Source of the DNA: Wenzhouxiangella sp.
GTDB taxonomy: Bacteria > Pseudomonadota > Gammaproteobacteria > Xanthomonadales > Wenzhouxiangellaceae
Length of the DNA: 11,879 nucleotides
Reading direction: 5' to 3'
NCBI GenBank assembly: GCA_007127425.1
Contig: SKZJ01000030.1
Span: 1-11,879, forward strand
How positions within the stretch are numbered: position 1 is the stretch's first letter; each line of letters opens with the position of its first letter. The position numbers and the translations under genes are program-made. Positions 1 to 6,960 of this stretch are shown here, piece by piece. Below the pieces are notes generated by a model. It made no database searches. It saw only the letters and a program-made list of their open reading frames with translations, and was not told the DNA's origin.

Positions 1-1073
1 ACCACCATGTCCGATCCGGACAGCAGTTCACTGACCGTGCCGGCCAGTGCCTCGCGGCTGTCGACCCGTGTCACGCCCATGGAAAAAGCGCTGTCGGGCT
101 GTTTGAGCACCACCGGCAACCCCAGTGTCGACTCGATCTCGCCGGCGTTGTCGCGATGCACCAGCATGGTGCGGGGAGTCGGTACGTTGCGGCGCTGCAG
201 CAATTCAGCCAGGTAGACCTTGTTGGTGCATTTGAGAATGGAATCAGGATCGTCGATCACCACCAGGCCCTCGGCCACGGCCCGGCGGGCAAAGTGGTAG
301 GTGTGATGGTTGACTGCGGTGGTCTCGCGAATGAATAGTGCATCGAATTCGGCCAGGCGGCCGATCTCCTCCGACCCGATGAAATCGACGCTGAAACCGA
401 TTGCCTCGCCGGCCTGTCGAAACCGGGTCAGCGCACGCGTATCCGACGGTGCGCTGGCCTCCTCCGGATTGACCAGCACGGCCAGGTCGAAGCGGCTCTG
501 ATTTGTCCTGCGCGCTGCCGGACGCGGACGTTGCCCGGAAAAGTAGCGCTCCGCCGCCTCGGTTACAAACTCCATGTGCGTCGACGGAATGTCGCTGAAG
601 GCGATGGGTGCCACGCGCCGGAGTATCCAGCCGTCGCGCCCACGCTGGAAACGGGCCTGCAGCAGGGGTGCGGGAAACAGGTTGAACAGGGCACGGGCCA
701 GGCTGTCGTAGCGCCGTGCCAGGTTGCGCCCGAAATAGACGCTGAGGATGAACTGGTCGGACTGCAACGGCTTGAGGCTGCGGTCGATCAGGCGCCCCAA
801 CTCCGCCGTGGTCAGGCGCACCACGTTCGGCGCGCGAAAATCGAGCATGGTCGACACCGACGGCAAGGGCTTGTGGCCGCGCGCGGCGGCCAGCAGCGAA
901 ACGTAGTATCCGTTGGACTGGTAGCTGTAGCTGCGACACAGGTTGAACACGCGGGTGGCGCGACGGTCCAGCCAGGCCGGGTCGGTCAGGTATTCGCGGG
1001 CACTGACGCGCTCCACGCCGCCCAACTCCAAGGGCCAGTCCTCGGGACGGGAGACGACGATCAGCTGGCGCAC
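1..1073 (-). CDS. RimK-family ATP-grasp ligase with RLAN N-terminal domain (3' end cut by window edge)
   Basis: This encodes an ATP-dependent carboxylate-amine ligase of the RimK type; the substrate is not known from sequence. 357 residues are visible. Residues ~1-150 match the RimK-like ATP-grasp N-terminal (RLAN) family: an opening RQLIVVSRPEDWPLELGGVE, FNLCRSYSYQSNGYYVSLLA at ~43-62, and a GHKPLPSV segment. The ATP-grasp part starts near residue 190 and shows LFIRETTAVNHHTYHFARRA (~246-265), IDDPDSILKCTNKVYLAELL (~273-292) and the nucleotide-binding lysine segment VVLKQPDSAFSMGV (~321-334). The catalytic C-terminal metal-binding residues lie beyond base 1. GTG at 1073 is chosen as start because it gives the family N-terminus and has a GGTGATC ribosome-binding site. 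The in-frame ATG at 1196 would add 41 residues with poor codon bias and lies upstream of the predicted transcription start. Such genes often accompany GNAT/C39-peptidase genes, but none is seen here. Confidence 0.9.
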   Translation of the reverse strand, partial: MRQLIVVSRPEDWPLELGGVERVSAREYLTDPAWLDRRATRVFNLCRSYSYQSNGYYVSLLAAARGHKPLPSVSTMLDFRAPNVVRLTTAELGRLIDRSLKPLQSDQFILSVYFGRNLARRYDSLARALFNLFPAPLLQARFQRGRDGWILRRVAPIAFSDIPSTHMEFVTEAAERYFSGQRPRPAARRTNQSRFDLAVLVNPEEASAPSDTRALTRFRQAGEAIGFSVDFIGSEEIGRLAEFDALFIRETTAVNHHTYHFARRAVAEGLVVIDDPDSILKCTNKVYLAELLQRRNVPTPRTMLVHRDNAGEIESTLGLPVVLKQPDSAFSMGVTRVDSREALAGTVSELLSGSDMV

Positions 1074-1078
1074 GGGCG

Positions 1079-1085
1079 GATCACC
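1079..1085 (-). promoter_or_regulatory. Ribosome-binding site of the RimK-family gene
   Basis: On the minus strand GGTGATC matches seven consecutive bases of the extended anti-16S consensus (AGGAGGTGATC) and ends five bases before GTG 1073. It decides the start in favour of this GTG over the ATG at 1196. A TGA stop in another frame is embedded in this element. Confidence 0.5.
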
Positions 1086-1146
1086 AGCAGGTTGTGGTAT
1101 CTGGCTGGGCCTCGACGGCCAGCTCGGTCTGGAAGGGGCAATGCAT
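1081..1146 (-). CDS. Possible 21-residue leader peptide upstream of the RimK-family gene
   Basis: A short minus-strand ORF runs from ATG 1146 (or GTG 1170, giving 29 residues) to a TGA at 1083-1081. The stop lies inside the ribosome-binding site of the RimK-family gene, an arrangement typical of translational coupling. From GTG 1170, roughly four fifths of codons end in G or C, as in real genes here, whereas the overlapping frame extending the RimK-family ORF to 1196 has only about half. The peptide begins MHCPFQTELAVEA and ends with Cys-Trp. It matches no family I know, and there is no clear ribosome-binding site of its own. It could equally be chance or a gene remnant. Confidence 0.2.
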   Translation of the reverse strand: MHCPFQTELAVEAQPDTTTCW

Positions 1147-1184
1147 TGTTTGCAGCAACTCGGGCGCCACGGGATGACGACTGG

Positions 1185-1214
1185 ATTATCAGCCATGCTG
1201 AAAGCTCTTGCCAG
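1185..1214 (-). promoter_or_regulatory. Possible sigma-70 promoter for the RimK-family gene
   Basis: On the minus strand, CTGGCA (bases 1214-1209, 4/6 match to the -35 consensus) is followed after 18 bases by GATAAT (1190-1185, 5/6 match to the -10 consensus). Transcription would begin near 1178, leaving a ~105-base leader before GTG 1073. On the plus strand TTGCCA (1208-1213) overlaps the -35 and could serve the divergent TraB gene, but its -10 partner (GATTCT, 1231-1236) is poor. Confidence 0.35.
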
Positions 1215-1294
1215 CGAAACCGACGTTACCGATTCTTCTCGGGCAGACCGCAAATCCGCTAAACTGCCTGCCTGATTCGCTTCCAACCTTCAAG

Positions 1295-2500
1295 ATGACC
1301 CTGGAACACAACGAGTTGTTTGCCGGTGAGCCGGTCGAGCATGTTCAGCGCGACGGTGTGGACTATGCCCTGCTCGGCACGGCCCATGTCTCGCGCACCA
1401 GCGCCGAAGCCGTCCAGCGACTGCTCGAGAGCGGCCACTACGACGCCGTCGCCATTGAGCTGTGCGCGTCGCGCTACCAGAGCCTGACCGAACGGGATGC
1501 CTGGCGCGACATGAACCTGTTCTCCATCATCCGGGAGGGCAAGGCTGGCATGATGATGGCCTCGCTGGCACTGTCGGCCTACCAGAAGCGAATCGCCGAA
1601 CAGTTCGGTATCGAACCGGGCGCGGAAATGAAGGCTGCCATCGAAGCCGCCCGCAAGGCCGGCTTGCCGGTACAGCTCATCGACCGCGAGATCGGCATTA
1701 CCCTGAGGCGCGCATCAAGGCGATTGTCGCTGTGGAAGCGCTGGCTGATGATCAACGGCCTCATCGTGTCGATGTTTACCCGCCAGGAAATCGCCGAGGA
1801 AGACATCGAACGGCTCAAGCAGGGTGACCTGCTGACCGAAACCTTCAGCGAGTTTTCCGACACATCGCCGGAGTTGTACGAATCACTGATTGCCGAACGC
1901 GACGAGTACATGGCCGCCCGGCTGCGTCAGGAAAACGCCGATCATGGTGGCCGCAAGGTGCTGGCCGTGCTTGGCGCCGGTCACCTCGAGGGAACGGCCA
2001 AAGCGCTGAAAGAACACACCGACCCGATCGATTCCGTCGAGCGTCTCAACCGCATGCCACCGGCCTCGAAGTTCCTCAAGGCCCTGCCCTGGCTCATCCT
2101 GGTCGCAGTGCTCACCGGTTTCGGCATCGGCTTCAGCCGCTCACCGGAGCTGGGCTGGGCCCTGGTGGCCACCTGGGTGATCATCAACGGCACGCTCTCG
2201 GCACTTGGCGCGCTGATTGCGCGCGGTCATCCCTTGACCGTTCTGAGCGCACTGATCGCCGCCCCACTGACCTCGCTGAACCCGACCATCGGTGCCGGCA
2301 TGGTCACCGGCGCCGTCGAGGCCACGCTTCGCAAACCGAAGATGGCCGACTTCGAAGCCTTGCGCGATGACGTGGTCCGGTTGTCCGGGTGGTGGAAAAA
2401 CCGGGTCTCACGGGTCCTGCTGGTGTTCTTCCTCTCCAACCTGGGATCGGCAGCCGGCACCTGGATCGCCGGCTTCCGGATGGTTCAGCAACTGATGTAG
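1295..2500 (+). CDS. TraB/PrgY-family membrane protein
   Basis: A 401-residue protein of the TraB/PrgY (TraB/GumN) family, related to the Tiki metalloprotease-like fold. The founding enterococcal members shut down peptide pheromone signalling; the role in proteobacteria is not established. The soluble N-terminal part carries the two family histidine motifs, GTAH at 28-31 and GAGH at 227-230, a conserved glutamate in VAIELC (E55), and REGKAGMMMASLALSAYQKR at 80-99. The C-terminal third is membrane-embedded, with hydrophobic segments at about 264-280, 286-308, 313-340 and 372-394. ATG 1295 is chosen because homology begins shortly after it; an in-frame ATG at 1208 would add 29 residues unlike the family. 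No good Shine-Dalgarno sequence precedes either start. The gene is divergent from the RimK-family gene and convergent with nhaC. A protease-like activity is inferred from the superfamily only. Confidence 0.9.
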   Translation: MTLEHNELFAGEPVEHVQRDGVDYALLGTAHVSRTSAEAVQRLLESGHYDAVAIELCASRYQSLTERDAWRDMNLFSIIREGKAGMMMASLALSAYQKRIAEQFGIEPGAEMKAAIEAARKAGLPVQLIDREIGITLRRASRRLSLWKRWLMINGLIVSMFTRQEIAEEDIERLKQGDLLTETFSEFSDTSPELYESLIAERDEYMAARLRQENADHGGRKVLAVLGAGHLEGTAKALKEHTDPIDSVERLNRMPPASKFLKALPWLILVAVLTGFGIGFSRSPELGWALVATWVIINGTLSALGALIARGHPLTVLSALIAAPLTSLNPTIGAGMVTGAVEATLRKPKMADFEALRDDVVRLSGWWKNRVSRVLLVFFLSNLGSAAGTWIAGFRMVQQLM

Positions 2501-2526
2501 CGCCGGTGCGCCGGTCGCGGCATCAG
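2492..2526. terminator. Inverted repeat spanning both stop codons of convergent genes
   Basis: CTGATG (2492-2497) and CATCAG (2521-2526) are perfect inverted arms around a GC-rich centre. The centre contains an inner CCGG/CCGG stem (2503-2506 with 2511-2514, loop TGCG). The structure covers the TraB stop and the nhaC stop and is symmetric for both transcripts. No T-tract follows on either side, so intrinsic termination is only a possibility. Confidence 0.25.
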
Positions 2527-4001
2527 GCCGTCCCGGCTGCCTTGAGCTCCTCGTTCCCGTCCTGGTCACTGTCTTCCAGCTTCAGGATCTTGAAGTCGAA
2601 TACGGCATACAAGATGCTGATGATCGGTACCAGCAGCAGGAAGAAGGCAAAAGGTGCGTAGGCCAGCGGGCTGACGCCCAGCACGCCGAACATGAAAACA
2701 CCGCAGGTATTCCAGGGTACCAGCGGTGAGGTGATGGTCGCCCCACCCTCCAGGCTGCGCGACAGCACCCGAGGATCCAGCCCCCGCTTGCGGAATTCGG
2801 CCCGGAACATGCGACCGGGCAGCACGATCGCCATGTACTGGTCGGCCGTGAGGACGTTGGTGCTGAAACAGGTGATGATGGTGGTCGCCACCAGTGATGC
2901 GGTCGAGTGCACCATTTTGATGACGCCACTGAGAATTTTCTGAAGCAGTCCCGTGGTTTCCATGACCGCTCCGAAGGTCATGGCACAGATCACCAGCCAG
3001 ACGGTGTTGAGCATGCTCGACATGCCGCCGCCGCTGAGCAAGCTGTCGAGTGCGTCGTCCCCACTGCTGATCACGATACCGTCCGACAGCGCCAGCCAGG
3101 CCAGTTCAATTCCGGCAAGCACCCCCTCGCCATCGGCCATCGCAGCGACCCGTTCGGGCTGGAACAGGATTGCCCAGACGGCGCCGAGCATGGCGCCGAT
3201 AAAGATGCTGGGCAGGGCCGGCTGGCGGGCCACCGCCAGGCCGAACAGCACCAGCAGCGGGATCAGCATGAAGACATTGATGTTGAAGAGTTCGACCAGG
3301 CTGTCCTGCATCGCTACCAACCCGCCGACGTCGGCAGTGCCGCCACCCCCCAGCCCCATCAGTGCATAGCCCAGTACGGCGATGGCCAGGGCCGGAATCG
3401 CCACCCAGGTCATGTACCGGATATGGGCAAACAGCTCGGTACCGCTGACGGCGGGTGCGAGGTTGGTGGTGTCCGACAGCGGCGACATCTTGTCGCCGAA
3501 GTAGGCGCCTGAAATCACCGCACCGGCCGTGATGGCCGGCGACATGTCGAGGCCCGCTGCCACACCGATCAGGGCCACGCCGATGGTCGCGGCCGTGGTC
3601 CAGGACGAACCGATCGACAAGGCGACGATGGCACAGATCAGGCAGGCGGCGACGTAAAACCACTGCGGACTGAGCAACTCCAGACCGAAGTAAATCAGTG
3701 TGGGCACGATGCCGGCCAGCAGCCAGGTGCCGATCAGCGCACCCACCATCAGGATGATCAGGATCGCGCCCAGTGCCAATGAGATGCCGCCGACGATACC
3801 GTCGAGCATGCGGTTCCAGGTCAGGCCGTTGCGAAATCCGACCAGGCAGCCGATGGCCGCCGCGATGAGCAGCGCGATCTGGTTCGGACCGTACGACGAG
3901 TCGTCTCCGAACAACCAGACTGAAGCGACCAGCATGGCGATCAGCGCGCTGAGGGGCAGAAGGGCCTGCAGCCAGGAAGGGTGCCGGGTATTGTCGGACA
4001 T
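2523..4001 (-). CDS. nhaC: NhaC-family Na+/H+ antiporter
   Basis: A 492-residue inner-membrane antiporter of the NhaC family, expected to exchange protons for Na+ (or related substrates) in pH and sodium homeostasis. The sequence is almost entirely hydrophobic, consistent with about a dozen membrane segments. Family hallmarks are SGAYFGDKMSPLSDTTNLA at 164-182, SGDDALDSLLSGGGMSSMLN at 313-332, TADQYMAIVLPGRMF at 385-399 and ITSPLVPWNTCGVFMF at 423-438. The length is normal for the family. The C-terminal tail (~475-492) is short, acidic and probably cytoplasmic. ATG 4001 has AGGAA eleven bases upstream (4017-4013), slightly far but usable. Substrate cannot be read from sequence; relatives include malate/lactate-type antiporters, so the Na+/H+ call is family-level. 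It appears monocistronic, convergent with TraB and divergent from the DUF349 gene. Confidence 0.92.
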   Translation of the reverse strand: MSDNTRHPSWLQALLPLSALIAMLVASVWLFGDDSSYGPNQIALLIAAAIGCLVGFRNGLTWNRMLDGIVGGISLALGAILIILMVGALIGTWLLAGIVPTLIYFGLELLSPQWFYVAACLICAIVALSIGSSWTTAATIGVALIGVAAGLDMSPAITAGAVISGAYFGDKMSPLSDTTNLAPAVSGTELFAHIRYMTWVAIPALAIAVLGYALMGLGGGGTADVGGLVAMQDSLVELFNINVFMLIPLLVLFGLAVARQPALPSIFIGAMLGAVWAILFQPERVAAMADGEGVLAGIELAWLALSDGIVISSGDDALDSLLSGGGMSSMLNTVWLVICAMTFGAVMETTGLLQKILSGVIKMVHSTASLVATTIITCFSTNVLTADQYMAIVLPGRMFRAEFRKRGLDPRVLSRSLEGGATITSPLVPWNTCGVFMFGVLGVSPLAYAPFAFFLLLVPIISILYAVFDFKILKLEDSDQDGNEELKAAGTA

Positions 4002-4109
4002 GAGCGATCAGGTTCCTGTATTGTTATCGTTTGCGTGAGGCCGGCGTGTGTCGCCTGTCACCGGCGATCTATGGTACCCCCGGCGCCAGAACCCGGCTAC
4101 CCGGCCAAA

Positions 4110-4126
4110 ATCCGGCGATGCCGGAT
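4110..4126. other. Perfect stem-loop in the nhaC/DUF349 divergent gap
   Basis: ATCCGGC (4110-4116) and GCCGGAT (4120-4126) form a 7-bp perfect hairpin with loop GAT. It lies in the only non-coding stretch between the divergent genes (4002-4186), which must hold both promoters. I could not find a convincing -35/-10 pair on either strand; a TAATCT at 4138-4143 (plus) and GATAAC at 4028-4023 (minus) are weak -10 candidates. The hairpin could be an operator-like palindrome or chance in GC-rich DNA. Confidence 0.35.
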
Positions 4127-4186
4127 GCGCAGTGGGGTAATCTATCGCACTGAAAGCCCAGGATCAAAACAGCAACGGACATGGCC

Positions 4187-6883
4187 ATGAAGTTCACATC
4201 GCGACTGTTCGGCAAACCGGCATGGCAAAACAGTGACCCCGACCTGCGGGCACAGGCGGTCGCCGAGTCACAGGACCCGGAACTGCTGGGGAAATTGCCC
4301 GACCTGGCCCAGCATGACGAGTCAGCAGCCGTGCGCCTGAACGCGCTGCGCCGAATCAACACCGAAGCCTTCTGGCTTGACGCACGCCTGCGCGAGACAG
4401 ACGCGACCATCATCGAGTCCGCCGACGATTACCTGGCACGCGCAATCATGCGCAAGGCCAACCCCGAAATGCTCAAGGAACGACTGGAGTGGTTCGCGCG
4501 CATCGACCAGCACGACCTGGTTCGAAACGCCGCCCGTCATGCGCCCGATGAAGCGTTGCGGGCCGCCGCGCTGGACCGAATACAGGCACCAGGCTTCCTC
4601 GGTGATTGCTACATGCGCGAACAAAGCGAGGAACTCGCTGCGCGTATTCTCGGGCGCATCGAGCAGGAATCCACCCTGCAGCGAATCGTCGACAAGCTGC
4701 GCAAGACGAACAAGAAGCGTGCACGGGCGGCGGAACAACGCCTTGCCACCATTGCCACCGCTTCCGGACAGGACGGTACCGTGAGCCAGATCGCTCAGCG
4801 TCTCGTTGAACAGGCGGAATCGCTGTCACGCGGCGACGTGAGCGGCGACCGCAATCACGTTCTCGCACGACTGGAATCGGAGTGGCGGGAACTGCAGTCG
4901 GTGCCGGAAGCGCTTGAGCGTCGCTTCAGCGGCGCCGTTCGCATCGTACGCAACTCCCTGAACCGCCCGGCGACCCCACCGCCTTCGACCGATCCGGTCG
5001 ATGCCTCCGTCGAGCCGGACGAACTCGAACCCGCGCCCGTCGACAACAAGCTTTCGGGCCTCGCTGATCGCGTGCGCCGACAAGTCGAGCGGTCGGGAGA
5101 TTACGCGACCGACGGTCAACTGCTATCTGACTGGGATCGGGCCTGGAATGCCCTTGAGCAGCCCGGAGCAGCGGAACTGGCATTGCGCGAAGACCTGCTG
5201 CCCCTGTTGCGCCGTATCCAGAAACGCCACGAAGATTCGTCGAAACCGGCAACGCCGAAGCCGGCCGAGGCGCCGACTGCCGATACCGCAGCGCTTGACC
5301 GAAGACTCGACGAGATCGGCCAGATGCTCGAACAGGGAGAGCTGGTTGCGGCCCACGATGCCTTGCGCGAAATGCGCAGTACGCTCGACCGCCTGCCCGG
5401 CCGTCAGCGCCCCGGGCAAATCCTTGGACGCCACCAGCGCATGGAGGGCCGGCTCAAGGAATTGCGCAACTGGCAGCATTGGTCCAACAACCAGGTGCGC
5501 GATGAATTGATCGCCCAGGTCGAGCAACTGGCCGAATCGGACCAGCACCCCGACGCCATTACCTCCGCACTCAAGGACGCGCGCGCGGAATGGCAACGGC
5601 TGGAGTCGCTGGAACTGTTTCCCGGTGAAAAGCGACGCTTTGCCGCCCCCCCGGGCCAGTGGCGACGCTTCCAGGCCGGCTGCAAGCAGGCCTTCGAACA
5701 GGCCAGGCCGTTTTTCGAAAAACGCAGCGAGGTCAAGGAACAGAATCTGGAAGTGCTCAATGCGTTCATTGACAAGGGCATGCAGGCCGCAGCGGTCGAA
5801 TCGCCCGACAGCGGCGAACTGCTGGGCTTCCTGCGCAAGGCGCGCCAGGCCATCCGCAGGCTCGACGATCTGCCGCCGAAAGTGCGTGGCGCATCTGCCG
5901 GTCGCCTGAAGGAACTGATGAACCGGCTGTCCGATCGACTGGACGAATCCTACGAGCAGGTGGAACTCGCCAAGCGCCGACTCGTGGCCGAGGCGCGCGA
6001 GTTGGCCCACGAGAAGGACCTGGCGACGGCCATCGACCGGGCAAAGGCTCTACAGGCCCGTTGGCAGAAGACCGGCAGTGGCCGACGCCGCATCGAGCAG
6101 CAGTTGTGGAAGGAGTTCCGCGAGCCGATCGATCCACTGTTCGAACAACTCGACCATCGGCGCCAGGAAAAGAAGCAGGAAGACCAGGAAGCCGTCGCCG
6201 AGCTCGAAGCCCTTTGCCGCCAGGCCGAGGAGATCGCCGGACTCGACGATACCGAACTCGCCGAAGCCGAGGGCCGGTTTCGCGGCTTGAGCGACGAATG
6301 GCACGCCCGCTCGCAGCGACCGCAAGGATTGAACAAGCGATTCAGCGCCGCCGAGAGCAAGTTCAGCCAGCGCCTGGCCGACCTGCAAGAACAGGCGCGC
6401 GAACAAGCCAATCGGGCCCTGGAAACCCTTGCCGCCGCGATTCAGTCTGCATGGCGCCAGCGCGTCGAGTCCGATGGATCCGCTCCGGCGGTACCGGGCG
6501 ACTTGCCGCCGGCCGAAGACGATCCGCTGGCCATGCAACTGTCCGCACAATTGGCCCGGGTCACCGACATGGAAGCCGACACAACCGAGCTGGCGCAATG
6601 GGCACAGCAAAATGCCGAGGCGGCACGCCAGGTGGCGGTTGAAATGGAATTCCTGGCCGGCGTCGACACCCCGGAGGCTGATCGCCAGCAACGCATGGAC
6701 TACCAGGTCAAACGCCTGGCCCGTCAGATGAGCGAGCGCGGTGCGCAGCCCGACCTGGCCACCGAGTTCACTGCTCTGCAGGAGCGCTGGTATGCCACGT
6801 TCCCCCAGCCTCCGGAGGTCCATGACGAGCTGGCCGAACGCATCGACAAGTGCCGCAAGGTGCTCCAGTCGATGATTGGTTGA
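4187..6883 (+). CDS. Large DUF349 repeat protein, HEAT-like N-terminus and long helical body
   Basis: An 898-residue DUF349-family protein of unknown biochemical function, highly charged, soluble and predicted mostly alpha-helical, with no signal peptide or membrane segment. Residues ~15-190 resemble HEAT-type helical repeats (recurring D-x-x-(V/L)-R-x-x-A patterns). The rest holds repeated units with a tryptophan followed by an Arg-rich helix: W233, W320, W469, W626, W705 and W868. The clearest DUF349 units are ~465-513, ~622-660 and ~701-736. Proline-rich, disordered-looking linkers at ~259-287, ~350-368 and ~763-779 separate blocks. ATG 4187 is preferred over ATG 4181 because GGA (4177-4179) is seven bases upstream, versus one base for 4181. 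The gene ends 77 bases before dnaE in the same direction, so co-transcription is possible, though a hairpin lies between. It looks like a scaffold or nucleic-acid-associated protein, but that is inference. Confidence 0.85.
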   Translation: MKFTSRLFGKPAWQNSDPDLRAQAVAESQDPELLGKLPDLAQHDESAAVRLNALRRINTEAFWLDARLRETDATIIESADDYLARAIMRKANPEMLKERLEWFARIDQHDLVRNAARHAPDEALRAAALDRIQAPGFLGDCYMREQSEELAARILGRIEQESTLQRIVDKLRKTNKKRARAAEQRLATIATASGQDGTVSQIAQRLVEQAESLSRGDVSGDRNHVLARLESEWRELQSVPEALERRFSGAVRIVRNSLNRPATPPPSTDPVDASVEPDELEPAPVDNKLSGLADRVRRQVERSGDYATDGQLLSDWDRAWNALEQPGAAELALREDLLPLLRRIQKRHEDSSKPATPKPAEAPTADTAALDRRLDEIGQMLEQGELVAAHDALREMRSTLDRLPGRQRPGQILGRHQRMEGRLKELRNWQHWSNNQVRDELIAQVEQLAESDQHPDAITSALKDARAEWQRLESLELFPGEKRRFAAPPGQWRRFQAGCKQAFEQARPFFEKRSEVKEQNLEVLNAFIDKGMQAAAVESPDSGELLGFLRKARQAIRRLDDLPPKVRGASAGRLKELMNRLSDRLDESYEQVELAKRRLVAEARELAHEKDLATAIDRAKALQARWQKTGSGRRRIEQQLWKEFREPIDPLFEQLDHRRQEKKQEDQEAVAELEALCRQAEEIAGLDDTELAEAEGRFRGLSDEWHARSQRPQGLNKRFSAAESKFSQRLADLQEQAREQANRALETLAAAIQSAWRQRVESDGSAPAVPGDLPPAEDDPLAMQLSAQLARVTDMEADTTELAQWAQQNAEAARQVAVEMEFLAGVDTPEADRQQRMDYQVKRLARQMSERGAQPDLATEFTALQERWYATFPQPPEVHDELAERIDKCRKVLQSMIG

Positions 6884-6904
6884 GTCCCCACGACCGCTTA
6901 TTCC

Positions 6905-6931
6905 GCCGGGCTGTCCAATTGACTGCCCGGC
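6905..6931 (+). terminator. Hairpin between the DUF349 gene and dnaE
   Basis: GCCGGGC (6905-6911) pairs with GCCCGGC (6925-6931). After a T-T mismatch, GTC (6913-6915) pairs with GAC (6921-6923) around loop CAATT. The stem is stable, but only a short CTTTC follows, so it is at best a weak intrinsic terminator. It could instead partly attenuate read-through into dnaE or cap the 3' end of the upstream mRNA. Confidence 0.35.
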
Positions 6932-6948
6932 CCACGCCTTTCGCGAAC

Positions 6949-6954
6949 TAGAAT
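6949..6954 (+). promoter_or_regulatory. -10-like element just before dnaE
   Basis: TAGAAT (5/6 match to TATAAT) ends six bases before the dnaE ATG, and no proper -35 sits 16-18 bases upstream; TTGACT at 6919-6924 is 24 bases away. If used, transcription would start at or next to the ATG. The AGGA at 6955-6958 is only two bases from the ATG, too close for a normal Shine-Dalgarno sequence. Confidence 0.2.
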
Positions 6955-6960
6955 AGGACC

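Noticed and set aside
244..1262. Long frames on both strands over the RimK-family gene (minus 244-939, plus 531-1262)
   Set aside because: The minus-strand frame that runs from 1073 to the left edge has clear RLAN and ATP-grasp motifs; these overlapping frames have Arg/Pro/Gly-rich shadow composition.
1236..1265. TAAACT (1260-1265) as a -10 box for TraB
   Set aside because: No acceptable -35 lies 16-18 bases upstream, so it was not listed as a promoter.
1208..1294. Upstream ATG at 1208 as the TraB start
   Set aside because: The added 29 residues do not resemble the family and overlap the divergent promoter region; ATG 1295 is followed directly by the family core.
2501..2515. Tandem CGCCGGT repeat between TraB and nhaC
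   Set aside because: Only two 7-base copies, one base apart; not distinguishable from chance in GC-rich DNA.
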